64,000 nt of DNA from Fusarium oxysporum f. sp. lycopersici 4287. Lineage: Eukaryota; Ascomycota; Sordariomycetes; Hypocreales; Nectriaceae. This document shows positions 47,057 through 58,977 of the stretch, in pieces. The translations under genes were made by a program, and so were the position numbers. The stretch's first letter is position 1. Each line of letters opens with the position of its first letter. Below the pieces are notes generated by a model. It saw only the letters and a list, made by a program, of their open reading frames with translations, was not told where the DNA came from and made no database searches. The DNA is taken from contig NC_030994.1 in the NCBI RefSeq assembly GCF_000149955.1, positions 1,913,071-1,977,070 on the forward strand, read 5' to 3'.

Positions 47057-49336
47057 GATGTTGGTTTACGGGTTTGTAAAGGTCATTAACGATGATGTGA
47101 GATCGGCTTAAACAACTGACTACGCGTATAGTTGCCTGTGTTGGCGCAAATTGTGCAGCAAACTCCTCGCGAAGGGGGCTTGTTGCTTCGAAAGAAACAC
47201 CAATTGAGTTGTTGTAGCTTCACTCAAAGATCAAATACATAGTTTTGTGAGGACCGAGGTGGGGTTGCGTGTTCCGCCATCGGCGGAAGATAGCAGGATT
47301 TGTGGTATCCGTATTGTAGTGGGGTATCATGATAAACCTGCAACTACTCTGCACGTTATGGGTTGAAGTTTGAATGTGACGTGTGCTTGGACTAATGAAA
47401 GTTCTCAATTCGTGACCATGAAGGCGATAAGCATGGCATTTATAGTCCATAGGGTCTGGAGAACTACGTAATATGGTTGGCGACCCTTGGTGGCTACTTA
47501 AATAAGCCTTTAAGGCTTGGGATGAATGCTACTGTAGCAGTTCCTCTGGGCCAAATTCGGTATCGGGTGGTTATGAAACGGGACATAGAGGAAAGACCAT
47601 GCACTGGACCCAAGGATCTGAATACTGTAATGAGTTAGATAGCATTAAATAGTCGGATATTGGTGTCCTTAATGTTGAATGCATTATCTGTTAGTCGGAC
47701 TTATAATGGTGGTCATTAATAAGTACTACTCGAACCCATTGTGGTCTTGCAACTTCTCCTGTGGTCGGCCAACTACCATGGGGTAACGAGTCAGTCACAG
47801 CAAACTTCAGGCTAAGACTCGGGGCACCCTCGACTAGGCCTAGACAGTTCATTTGAGTGTGTGCCTGATTAACGAACAAAGCCAATCATTGGTCAGGTTA
47901 GAGGCTGACTGACACTTCTGCTCAATTTCGATAATGGACGGGAGGGAGCTTTAGAAGCATGTAACCGTGATGTGACAGATTCACTGCGTCATTTAAGTCG
48001 CGAGTTTCTGTCAGATTTCTAGAACAAAACCAAGCCCCATCAATCAATTGTTTTTCTCCTTCTTAGTTTACCTACGTACCCTGCTACTGTACCCAGGTAA
48101 GCAAGCAAGCACACATCGAGTCCTCGCTTATTTTACCTTACTTGTTATTGCATTGAAGGACGGATAGCCAAGGGTGCTCGCTTGCTTGCTATCAGCTCCC
48201 GCGGCCGGCAACGCAGAAGCGGTGATGGCATGGTCATTTCAGTTCCAGGATGACAGAGAGCCGCTTTTTGTGGGAAAATTGCGGAGGGTCCAATGACAAC
48301 AAAAAACGGCCCTTTTTTCTAATCTTGCGACTCAAGAGAGCCCCAGTCGAGACACAGACAGTGCGTGATATAATCCGATACACGGTAGCCGAATACCCCA
48401 CAACCTGAAGGGGCACGCACTTTGAGGTTACCCACTTTTGTCCAAGTGTCCACTTCCCCTCGTCCTGCGGCTGGGGCAGTCTCCGGGGTCAGCCAATCAG
48501 ACTGCGATTCATAGAGCGGGACAGTCCGTCAGAGGGCGTTGAGTGCGCGAGATATTTATCTGACGGACAATGTCAGACGAGGCGGCTCTTTTTGGCTCGG
48601 CACAGATCATCACGCCTAAATACTTCCGAATGATCACGAGGTCAATTTCGAGTCTGCCAGATGAGAAGATACCAACGATGAAAAGGACAACAAGTCCAAA
48701 CGACGAGTCGAACACCGTTTCGAGACTCACTATCTTACCTGACATACTAAGTAAGTCTTTGCCCATTCGGCCTCGTGCCAATGCATCACACACATGTCGA
48801 CACGGCAGTGGACGTTGAGGCTTAGACGGGTGACCCCAGTGGGGTATCAAGAGAGGGGGAGGGAGGCCTCGGCGGACGCATCCTGAATTTTGACCTCTCC
48901 TTTTGGCCATGACTTACTTAAGACTTGAGTCTGTAGCGAGCACTCCATATACCTGAGACAAATGCGACAATATAAAGACAAATCTCCAGTGAGAGTGACT
49001 CTCGCTGCAGTTCAAGGTGAGGCTCATTTTGTGGTACAAGTGGCATCCAATCCATATCATCGAGGTCAGTCCGTCCGTCGCACAACCTTCATGTATGTCG
49101 GTCAAGCGTGCATAGGTAATAAAAGAGGACTCAATAAAAGATCTCGCTAAAGACACACTACTTTGGAAATGATCCAATTACTCACAGAATTACCCATAAT
49201 GGCGCTGCCGGGTGGCCTGCACTAGCACAGAGGAGCACCAAAGTCAACCATTCAGCAAAGAGACTGCTCAGACATACGACGGACGTACCGCGTCCTGTTT
49301 CTGTCATTAAAATTTGTGCCCGCCCTAGGTCCCCGA

Positions 49337-49367
49337 GTCCGTCCAGTCCAGCCAGTCCAGCCAGTGA
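49337..49367. repeat. CCAGTCCAG-type short repeats
   Basis: Tandem, imperfect CCAGTCCAG units in a GC-rich stretch. Confidence 0.6.
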
Positions 49368-50156
49368 AGGTCCAGGGCCAGTCCCCAGGTTCAGGGCTCA
49401 AGGGCCTGCCAGGCCAGCCGCAACAGCAGAGCCCCATCTCGGACCCCCCTGTCCTCAGCCGACCTACCACATGTTACAGATAACCAAGGGCCGAATATTT
49501 ACCACCTTTTACCCCATCCCGCATCTTCCCCATGCCATTGCCAGTGCCATGCTCCTGCCGGCCCTTGAGTTTGAACCCTTCTAACCTTCCCGGGACCCCA
49601 GCCCCGGCGAGTCCTCTCCTCACCCAGACCCTTCCCAGGGAAAGTTCTCTTCCATTCTTTCCCACTCACTTCCAGTCCTTCCTACCTAATTCAAGCATCA
49701 ATTCGGGGCGTAGCTGGCACTGTGTTGCACTGTACTGTGCAGTACTGCCCGTGCCCATTTTCCGTGTCTTGTAGCCTCCCCCGTCTCCTCTAAAATGGAC
49801 TGCTCCTCAAACCCCGTAACATGGTGTCAACAAGTGGAGGCATACTCATACTCACTAGGAAGGAGCAGGACCATGAGCAGTAGTAGCCTGGGCAGGTTAG
49901 CAATGTACTGTACATGGACAGATAGGGCTCCAGCTCCCAGGAATAAGGTAAACTTAGTAAATACATTCAATCCCCCGGATTTTTTACTTTACTCCGCACT
50001 CTTCCTTCTGAAATAACTCGGTATATCGAGATTGCTCATACGTATCTGGTTCCCGCTATTCACCTCTCAGCTGTTACCTTAATCTTATACATACGGCACG
50101 GCACAGTACCTCGCCTCATCTGGCTGCTGTGCTGTACATACACACATACCTACCTA

Positions 50157-50187
50157 CCTTACCTTACCTTACCTTACCTTACCTTAC
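50157..50187. repeat. (CTTAC)6 microsatellite
   Basis: Six tandem CTTAC units preceded by TACC units, in the leader region of the C2H2 gene. Confidence 0.95.
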
Positions 50188-50923
50188 ATATCGACGCCTC
50201 AGGTCTGACCTCGAGGTTAATCTTGCCAATCAAAGAGTCCCTTTCCAGTATCATCTCACTCGGTCTTACTACTGGTCACATCCCCTGGGTCAAACGACAA
50301 CGGAATATCTAGCGATTCAACTCCGCTTCTCTTTCTGTGTGTGTTATCGCGCAAGCGCTCATTTGGGCGACTATCATATCGACAAAGGCTGCACTACATC
50401 CCCCAAATAACGCGCATTACCACGGCTAGATTCACCACCGTATTTAGCCACGCTCTTTTCGCATTCAGCCTGGCACTTCAAGTTCACCGCATTTACGCCG
50501 CAAATCCCACCTAACCTGCGCTTACAGCCATACTCGCGACTCACATCCGACCTCAACCTGCCTGGACGACTTACCGACGCCAAGAACTTTACTGTTCTCC
50601 TTTTGACGCCGCCTTGGTGGCATTTGTTGCTCATGCTGAGCGACCAACGTTAGTATACGAATATTCGCTCGCAAGTCGTCTGCCCAGAGCTGTGCGCGCA
50701 CATCTGCTTCCAATTCCACGATATCATTATTCGACCACTTCTTCTTTTCGCATCCTCCGACTCACCAAGCTTTCTTTGGTTGTGCAGTTACCGTTCAAGT
50801 CGCACCACGGCCATTCACCAGGTGCAAGATCCCGCCGACTGATCAAGAGCTCCCGAACGCTTTAAACCCCCCCCCCCACGAGGGGCCATGGCGAGTTGAG
50901 CAACCACCGTCAACGCGACAAAG

Positions 50924-52595
50924 ATGACCACAGCTACGCACCACCAGCACCAACCGCCACAACCCCATCTCGGCTTCGTCGTCGATACATACGACCCGGA
51001 TGACGTGGTTCCTCGAGGAAGCCCTCTCATGACCCCGCTTCGTCCAAAGCTCGAGCCGTCTCCAAGTCCTCCCCCAGATATTCCTGCAGCTCAAGTCAGT
51101 CTGAGTCCCACCTCTATCGACGGTCGCGGCAAGTCTAATCGCCACAAGGTTCGTCCCACTTCTGGGGATGCTGTCCTAGTCGCATATCTCGACAATGGAC
51201 GCGATCCCGATATAGCACGAGAAGCTGCCCGCGAAAGTCTTCCAGGCGACGAAGACTCAGTGGNNNNNNNNNNNNNNNNNNNNNNNNNNNNNNNNNNNNN
51301 NNNNNNNNNNNNNNNNNNNNNNNNNNNNNNNNNNNNNNNNNNNNNNNNNNNNNNNNNNNNNNNNNNNNNNNNNNNNNNNNNNNNNNNNNNNNNNNNNNNN
51401 NNNNNNNNNNNNNNNNNNNNNNNNNNNNNNNNNNNNNNNNNNNNNNNNNNNNNNNNNNNNNNNNNNNNNNNNNTAAAACCACCTCCTGGTGTGGGGTCCG
51501 AAGGGGTCCCAAAAACGATCCCCGATATATCTATACCGACTGGGCAGCTTTCTATCCACGACGAGCCCTCGATCAACGGTTTGTCTGCACCGCGATATAT
51601 TTCCGGTAATAGAGTCACGTCACCACTGATCTCTTCCTCTAATGGACCCTTGCCGCCGCTTCATCATGCAGTTCGCGCACCAGCAGGCGAGTCCAAGGAG
51701 ACTCTTCCATCACAGTCTCTCCCGTCTCTTCGTTCGACTTTTGGTGAGCTCCGAGACTTACACCCAGAGCGTCCATCCGAGCAGGATCTTGGCCGTGTCC
51801 CTCCAGGTCTATCCTCCACTTTCCCTACTTCTCCAGCTGCAAACTTAGGGCACAGGTTTAGTTTGAATACTAATCTCCCGTCGTCGCCCCGTTCACCACC
51901 AGATGGATACCGAACACTCTCCCCTCACTCTGCGCCAAGTGCTAGTATGCATTATTATCCGACAAATGGTAACCACCCTCGCGCTCCGACCGAATACAGT
52001 AGTAGCAATGCTGGCGAGACTCCGAATACCGATCACTCTGCTTCCACCCCTGCCACATCAACCTCAATCAACTCAACCTCAATTACTGATCGGATGAGTA
52101 TTGATGGGATCACACATCCGCAGCCTCTTTCCGGCTCGTATACGTGCACTGTTACTGGATGCAATGCGGCGCCTTTCCAGACTCAGTATCTCCTCAACTC
52201 TCACATGAATGTACACTCATCTATACGGCCACACTATTGTCCAGTCAAAGGGTGTCCAAGAAGTGAAGGGGGCAAGGGCTTCAAAAGAAAGAATGAAATG
52301 ATAAGACATGGCCTGGTTCATGACTCCCCAGGCTACGTCTGCCCCTTTTGCCCTGATAGGGAACACAAATATCCACGCCCAGATAATCTTCAGCGGTATG
52401 TCAATTAGCTAAGCCATATCGGTACTGCAGCTAGATATGCCCCCCCGAACTGGAGTAATGATGCTGACTGCTCCTAGACACGTCCGTGTTCATCATATAG
52501 ACAAAGACAAGGACGACCCGCAACTGAGAGATGTACTTGCTCAGCGACCAGATGGACCTAACCGTGGTCGAAGAAGACGCGGCCCACCGGCGTAA
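50924..52595 (+). CDS. C2H2 zinc finger transcription factor (internal assembly gap)
   Basis: Start at 50924; exon 1 runs to 52395, intron 52396-52477, exon 2 52478-52595. An assembly gap of 210 Ns (51264-51473) interrupts exon 1, so true length and any intron there are unknown. The N-terminal half is Pro/Ser-rich and probably disordered. The C-terminal finger region has three C2H2-like units: YTCTVTGCNAAPFQTQYLLNSHMNVH, then HYCPVKGCPRSEGGKGFKRKNEMIRHGLVH, then YVCPFCPDREHKYPRPDNLQRHVRVHH, the last split by the intron inside QR|HVRVHH. A basic tail (RGRRRRGPPA) follows. This finger arrangement is conserved in ascomycetes, but I cannot give the regulon. Confidence 0.86.
51264..51473. other. 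Assembly gap (210 N)
   Basis: Run of N within exon 1 of the C2H2 gene. The reading frame after the gap fits the downstream exon, but the real length is unknown. Confidence 0.99.
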
Positions 52596-53099
52596 ACGAC
52601 TGTTGTAGGTTGGCATACGAACCTGGCTGCTGAGAGGGGACGCTGAACGAGCACGATTAACGATTTACGCCAACCGAAATGTGATGGGAAGCGCTCTTTG
52701 CTTTGGCGTTATATGTATGAGTACCTGGCGATTTGACGGGTCGGGCGACTGAAGGCTTCTCGCATGTTGCCAAAGGTCATTGATTAAGCGGAGTGAGGAT
52801 TTGGAGGTACAGACAAGGCGTTCAGGATCTCAAATACCCGGTTGGGTCAGATTTCGTTCAATATTTTATTTTCTAGGAGTATACCACTTGCGCCAGTGTG
52901 GCGTTGGCTAGCGAGCGTACACCTTGTTCGATTCTACCTTCATATTCAGCATGATACTGTGTTGAACATATATTTATCATTCCTCTCAGTCGATACATGT
53001 ATCCATCTTCTCGTGCTTCGCATTTGGATGTATTTGTCATGCGATATATGGACCCTACATACGTGTGCTCAAATTCACTGACTGGCACAGTGACTTTGG
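52596..53099. other. Convergent 3' region
   Basis: Spacer between the C2H2 gene and the PalB stop codon. Nothing recognised. Confidence 0.5.
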
Positions 53100-55909
53100 C
53101 TAGACGAGCGCCCACGGCCCTATATTAACAGGTCCATCACTGTGAATCTCTATCTCAATACACTCTCCTACCTGAGGTGCGCCCATACTCTCAATCACTA
53201 ACCACATGCCCTCCCGCTGTATCCTGGCTGGCTCCATGTCAAGCTCAGGGGTTCGCACGATTGTTTTGAGTTCTTCGTATTCGCCGTCGCCTGAAGTTGC
53301 GATCGTGATTCGCTCAGGATCCCATCCATGAGCCACGGAAAGTCGTACCATCAGAGTGGATGAGGGCCGGTTACTAGGATCGAAGCCCGGGCTCGTGACG
53401 CTGCGCGCCATGACACTCATTCGAGTTAACCAAGACGCCGATAATTGTGCACGCCTGACTTCTTCACCGTCTGAGAGCTGGAAAGGGCTCAGTGTCTTGC
53501 GGAGTCTCCCAGCAGCATCGGCGGGTACGGGTTGTACTTCCACGTTCGCCATGGATGAAATGCGGAGGGCAAAGTCTGCCAATTGGCCTTGATCGAAAGT
53601 TGAACACACCACAGTATACACTCCAGCATCAATTTGTGGAATGTTGACCACAGCACAGCCTCGACGATATTCCCCAGATGAGCCCGCAAGATCCCGAGCC
53701 TTGAGTGTCTGCACCCGCTTGCCCTGGGACCAGACTAAATCGATATGCACATGGATATCCTGCATATCTGTTGACAATAAGACAGATAAAGGCCCTGCTT
53801 GAGCAAGTGATAGCTTGTACTGGGGGTTTGTAGCGTAGGTCGTGCAAGCTGCACTGCCTCCTGCAGTCCTCCTGGTCCACGAGCCAGCGATCTCCCTTGT
53901 GCAAGCCATTGCGTCTTCAGCTTCTTTGACTGCAAGTTGATGTTGGGAGAGGAATGAGAGAGTGAGGGTGTAGTCTGGTAGCGGGAACTCGTGCTGATCG
54001 ACAACGATGGTATATCGTCTCCCTGGGCTCGTGTCGAAACGAGCGAGAGTCTGTGGAGAGTCGACATAAGGTCCACGATAGACATCACCATCGCTTACTT
54101 GCACCCTGTGGCCGTCGTTTTCAAAGACGAGAATGCTCATGTAACCAAGTTGTCCAGAGACAGCTGCCATTGAGTCGGTCCTGTTCCGAGCAATTTCCAA
54201 CTCTTCGTCCACAAAATGTCTACTCACGAGAATCCACACTGGCCCGCCAGCTGGCGACTGGAGTGAGTACTGTGGGTTGCGTACCAACGACGAAGACAAC
54301 TCCGGGGGAGGCATGTGCCAGGTAAAGTGATGATCCTGACGATGGGAAAATAGAGCAGGGTTCCAGTTTAGGTACATGGACTCGAAGTGTTGAAGGACAT
54401 CTTCCAGGGTCATCCAGAAAGAGCCAGCGACTGAAGGGGGAGATTTGTGTTGAGGCCTGGCGGCATATGGGGTTGGCGATTCGGCATCAAAGGGCTGAGG
54501 AATGCCTCCTTTCCAAACCGGTCCTTCACACCAAGGGTTCTTGACCAAAAGCCTCCGGCTGTCACCGATCATTTCAACATCCATGATGGCATAGTCGTGC
54601 TCTCCAATAAGACCCAGGATATCCTCTTCTTCGGCAGAGATTCGACCAGTACCCAAGGTGACCACCACGTTCTCAGAGTCGTGTGCATTCTTGATTCGTC
54701 TCCAGAGCTTATCAACTTCTAGATCTTCTCTATAAGAGCAATTGAGAGGTGAGTCCACGTTGTGAAGCAAGGTTATGGAGATAGCGTATGTGAAGAGGGA
54801 TAACAAAACGTGCTCACCTTTGAAGAAAGATCTGTTCCGGGATCCATCCAGTAAGAACCCACAAGTCTGTGCCTGAGTTACTCCCCGGAAAGTCATAGCC
54901 TCCTCTAACTTTCAGATATGCCTTTTCTAGGAGTGCAGGCCAAATCAGTTGAGGGTTGACTCGGTCAACAACGTAGAGAGTTCGGTCACTGATGGAAGAT
55001 GGAAGCCGCTCATCGATCACAACCCGACGGAAGCACCCATTGAAGTATAGTTTCAAGACATATTTGCCAGAAGCAGATACTTTAGGTATTCCCTTTGCTC
55101 TGTCAAATGGATACAAGATGGACGAGAGAATCTGTTGTAGACTATCAGCGGACGCTCGTTAGCAGTTCATCTCGATACGCCTTACCGACTTTCGACCAGT
55201 CAAGATCTTCATAGCGGCACATAAACTGGCGACCACAGAACAATCCGTGGTCAGATCTTGAACCAGGTCACAACCGCTACTTGAGTTCATGAAAATGTCG
55301 TCGTCTGCTTCGACATGGTCGTGTAGGTCCCTTGGACGCTTCCATCCACCAAATGTAGCGGTCTGCCTCGGTGACAGTGTGAAGGTTGCATTATCGCTAT
55401 ATCAAACTCAGCCGAAAGCTACAACAGACTGGATCAGGCAGGGTTTCCGTTTACGTGAAAGGCTCATCGCCAGGGAGAAGCTGGAATTCTTTATCCGAGG
55501 GTTCTTTTGTCCATGGGGGAAAGAGATTAGAGTGAAGTTTTGAGGTTCGTAACAAGACGCTGGGCGTTTGAGTGAGCTCAGCCTTGAGCTTCTCAGCCTG
55601 AGCAATGAGTTGTTGACATTTCAATCGCAAACGAGTGGCATCCTTTTTGGTCGAAGCCTCTCCAGCAGCTCGCATGTACAGCTCTGCAGCCTGAACAGCA
55701 TAATCGAGGGCCGCCTGGCCACTCGATGTTTGGATGAGAGACTCAGTGGCCTGTGATATGGATATAGGGTTAGTTGACAGATGAAGCTATAACGAGCGAT
55801 GATGTAATCCGCATCGAGGATCGCCGATAATGATGGCACTGGTACTGAGGCAGATAAGAAAGATAGGGCACGCGTCTTGGGATATACTGACCTGAGCTCT
55901 CTTCTCCAT
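53100..55909 (-). CDS. palB: Calpain-like protease PalB/RIM13
   Basis: Cysteine protease of the alkaline pH-response pathway that, at ESCRT-III sites, cleaves the transcription factor PacC/Rim101. Exons are 55892-55909, 55455-55750, 55186-55396, 54818-55131 and 53100-54729; 822 aa. The N-terminus carries a MIT-like helical domain (ALDYAVQAAELYMRAAGEAS). The calpain core follows: QDLTTDCSVVASLCAAMKIL contains the catalytic Cys (about 157), IGEHDYAIMDVE the catalytic His and LLVKNPWCEGPVWKG the catalytic Asn. The calpain-III-like beta domains occupy the C-terminal half, ending PVNIGPWALV. The first coding exon is only 18 bp (MEKRAQ), joined in phase to ATESLIQ. Firm identification. Confidence 0.94.
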
Positions 55910-56731
55910 TTCTGTTTTACTGAAACATGGCCTCAATCATTGTCAGGCTTGACTGATTGACGTTGACAATGAATGAATGACTCAAGAAAGCACTCCAGAG
56001 CATAGAACCCCGCGGTGGGGGCTGATGTTTGCTGCGCCCAATACTTTCTCCACTCAAAAGAGCTCTGCATCGACAGTTGAGATCCAATACCATAAGTATC
56101 ACTGTAGTAGGAAATATTTGGAAAAACTGCTGAAGAGAACGAGATAACTAGGGTATTCAATGTCTTTAGATACTTGCTTTGTTTGTACGCCATCTGGTCC
56201 AAGGTTCTCTCGTCTCATATGACTTACACTTTTTAAACAGGCCATTTAAGCATTTTTAATCCACGATGTTATAGGGTACCTTATCTCGAATTGTGAGCAA
56301 GTCTTATGCAACAGACGTTGTCTTTGACGTCGACCGCTGTAAATTANNNNNNNNNNNNNNNNNNNNNNNNNNNNNNNNNNNNNNNNNNNNNNNNNNNNNN
56401 NNNNNNNNNNNNNNNNNNNNNNNNNNNNNNNNNNNNNNNNNNNNNNNNNNNNNNNNNNNNNNNNNNNNNNNNNNNNNNNNNNNNNNNNNNNNNNNNNNNN
56501 NNNNNNNNNNNNNNNNNNNNNNNNNNNNNNNNNNNNNNNNNNNNNNNNNNNNNNNNNNNNNGGTAGCGGACCGTTTAATCATTGTCTAAAGGTAAGGTAC
56601 CTAGATAATCATGGACCGGCCCAGGAAGTACAACATCGCGATAGAATAGACATTTAGAGTGAGCTGTGTCTCTTCCTCTTCCCCATCCCGCACTTGGACA
56701 ATATCTCCTATCTGTTCACAGCTCGTCCAAA
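55910..56731. other. Divergent promoter region with gap
   Basis: Upstream region of palB (minus) and of the ANT1-type carrier (plus). It includes an assembly gap of 215 Ns (56347-56561). No gene seen. Confidence 0.5.
56347..56561. other. Assembly gap (215 N)
   Basis: Run of N in the intergenic region. Confidence 0.99.
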
Positions 56732-57932
56732 ATGGCTGCGCAATCAAAGCCTGAGATCTCCCCCTGGGGCCGCGCTGTCGCTGGAGCTACGGGTGCTGTT
56801 CTTGCGAACGCGCTGGTCTACCCCCTTGATATGTAAGTTGAATATTTCGACATGGTGTTTGTCTCGTACTATACATGAAAACTGACTCTCAAATAGTGTC
56901 AAGACTCGTCTTCAAGTTCAAGTCAAGCCCGATCCTTCCAAAGGCCCTTCCTCGTCCGACGAACCACACTACACCTCGACATGGGATGCCATCTCGCGTA
57001 TTGTCGCCGATGATGGAATCAAGGGCCTCTATGCTGGCATGAATGGCTCTCTGATTGGTGTCGCCTCAACCAACTTTGCCTACTTCTACTGGTACACCAT
57101 TGTCAGGACCCTATATTTCAAGTCTCGCAAGACAGACGTGCACCCGTCTACCGTGGTCGAACTCGCTTTGGGTGCTGTCGCCGGAGCCATTGCCCAGGTC
57201 TTTACCATTCCTGTTGCTGTTGTTACCACGCGCCAGCAGACGGCAAGCAAAAGCGACCGCAAAGGTCTCATAGACACCGCTCGTGAGGTCATTGATGGCC
57301 CAGATGGTGTTTCAGGTCTCTGGCGCGGTCTGAAGGCCAGTCTCGTCCTTGTTGTCAACCCTGCCATCACTTATGGCGCATACGAGCGACTAAAGGACGT
57401 CCTCTACCCTGGCAAGACCAACCTGAGACCAGCCGAAGCATTCTGTAAGTTTCCATCAAGAATGATCTATCTGTACACGTGCATGTGCTAACTGTTGTTG
57501 TAGTACTGGGTGCCATGTCTAAGGCGCTCGCAACCCTCGCTACTCAACCCCTTATCGTGGCCAAAGTTGGTCTCCAGTCCAAGCCTCCACCGGCCCGAAA
57601 TGGCAAGCCCTTCACCAGTTTTGTTGAGGTGATGAAGTTCATCATTGGGCACGAAGGTGTACTGGGTCTTTTCAAGGGTATTGGACCACAGATCTTGAAG
57701 GGGCTCATCGTCCAAGGCATCCTTATGACCACAAAGGAGAGGTACGATCCATCCCTTGACACCCAATTACTCGCAGCGACTGACTTTGTTATGCAGGGTT
57801 GAGCTCATGTTCGTCCTTTTGATCCGATATATCAAGTCTATCCGCCTTCAGAAACTCAGCAAGACAGCTGAGAAGACAGCAGCTGCAGCCGCCGCACACA
57901 GCGTTGCGGCCAAACCCGTCACAACAGCATAG
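56732..57932 (+). CDS. ANT1: Peroxisomal adenine nucleotide transporter (ANT1/PMP47)
   Basis: SLC25 carrier of the peroxisomal membrane that brings ATP into the peroxisome in exchange for AMP, needed for fatty-acid activation. Exons are 56732-56832, 56897-57444, 57504-57741 and 57797-57932; 340 aa. Repeat 1 has the signature PLDIVKTRLQ, split by intron 1. Repeats 2 and 3 have degenerate signatures (PVAVVTTRQQ and PLIVAKVGLQ), as in PMP47. Other marks are GIKGLYAGMNGSLIGVASTNFAYFYWY and GLWRGLKASLVLVVNPAITYGAYERLKD, the family's typical NPAI region. The C-terminus is Lys/Ala-rich (TAEKTAAAAAAHSVA). Similar to the carrier at 9565-10554 but with three introns and different N- and C-termini. Confidence 0.92.
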
Positions 57933-58595
57933 GTAGTGAACGGTTGATCCTTAGAAACAGCATCGGTGTTTGGGATATTGAAATTCTGCAATTTGGGAAT
58001 AGAAACGGATTGTTATTTTATGTTTGGACGTTTTGCGATAGTAATAAGCGCGCACTATTCCTCCTGATGATGGAAAACCTTCAACCTGCGTTGTAACCAA
58101 TTATAGCATATAGCAATACAGACCATCAAACATTAAACCCAAAGAGTTGGATACTGGTGATAAGTTGGTGAACACCATGGCTGATGTTCCTCTGGCTTTC
58201 CTGACACCTTCTAGTGTCGACTCGGAGCAGAGACATGAGACAGCCAGCAGAATAAAAGGAGTTTCCCTGTATGTCAGTAGCAGAGGATCACCTGCAAGTG
58301 TATCATGTCACTGACTGTTTTCTTCTCAACGTAAACCGCCATAAATGAACTCAACATCCATTTCGGTTTGTTGTACAGATACTAACACCAGTTTAGCCCA
58401 GAGCAGTCAATGATTCTGGCTCAGATCCAAGGTGGAGCTCAGCACGTGCAAGCCTGCCCTCCACAGAATTATGTCAGCAAAAATGCCCCACAACGATTCC
58501 CTCTAGGGCTTGAGGCTGTAACCGCACACAATTCCAGCTTTCTCCTCGCAACTTCGTGATCCGTCTCCGTCGACACAGGGAATCAATCAGCAGCA
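57933..58595. other. Intergenic region
   Basis: 3' region of the carrier gene and promoter of the eL29 gene. Nothing else recognised. Confidence 0.5.
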
Positions 58596-58977
58596 ATGGC
58601 GAGTACGTGCAACCTTAGAGAACGCTTTAAGGGAGATTCATAGATCACTGACATTGTCTCAGAGTCAAAGAACAGCTCCCAGCACAACCAGTCGCGCAAG
58701 GCGCACAGGAACGGGTAATTATATCGAATTCCCCAACATTGTCGAGTATCGCTGACTCCTGCACAGTATCAAGAAGCCCAAGACTTCTCGTTATCCCTCT
58801 CTCAAGGGTACCGACCCCAAGTTCCGACGAAACCACCGACATGCTCTTCACGGCAACATGAAGGCCCTGGTACGAAACGCACCCACCGAATGAAGCGACA
58901 TTTGTCCGCGCACGAAAACATCTGGCTAACAAGATCTACAGAAGGAGGCTAAGGAGGGCAAGCGCGAGACTGTCTAA
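58596..58977 (+). CDS. RPL29: 60S ribosomal protein eL29
   Basis: Structural protein of the large ribosomal subunit. Exons are 58596-58602 (7 bp), 58663-58714, 58767-58869 and 58942-58977; 65 aa. The first exon encodes only ATG GCG A, and splicing gives MAKSKNSSQHNQSRKAHRNG, the invariant eL29 N-terminus, then IKKPKTSRYPSLKGTDPKFR and RRNHRHALHGNMKALKEAKEGKRETV. Very basic, with length close to yeast Rpl29 (59 aa). All four exons stay in frame and each intron has GT-AG ends. Easily missed by open-frame searches because no exon exceeds about 100 bp. Confidence 0.95.

Larger units (their letters stand above)
47057..50923. other. Gene-poor region upstream of the C2H2 gene
   Basis: A 3.9-kb stretch with no firmly supported gene. 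It includes the promoter of the alcohol dehydrogenase gene, a weak small spliced frame at 48570-48823, repeats at 49337-49367 and 50157-50187, and the long pyrimidine-rich leader of the C2H2 gene (about 50400-50923). Overlapping frames on both strands at 48509-48910 and 48962-49150 have no family match that I can see. Confidence 0.45.

Noticed and set aside
48509..48910. 133-codon minus-strand frame with a hydrophobic segment
   Set aside because: ATG present, but composition is mixed, no family recognised, and it overlaps a competing plus-strand frame; insufficient support for a CDS.
49561..49600. tRNA T-arm-like sequence (GGGTTCAAACTC on the minus strand)
   Set aside because: The flanking stem does not pair and there is no A box or acceptor stem at the proper distance.
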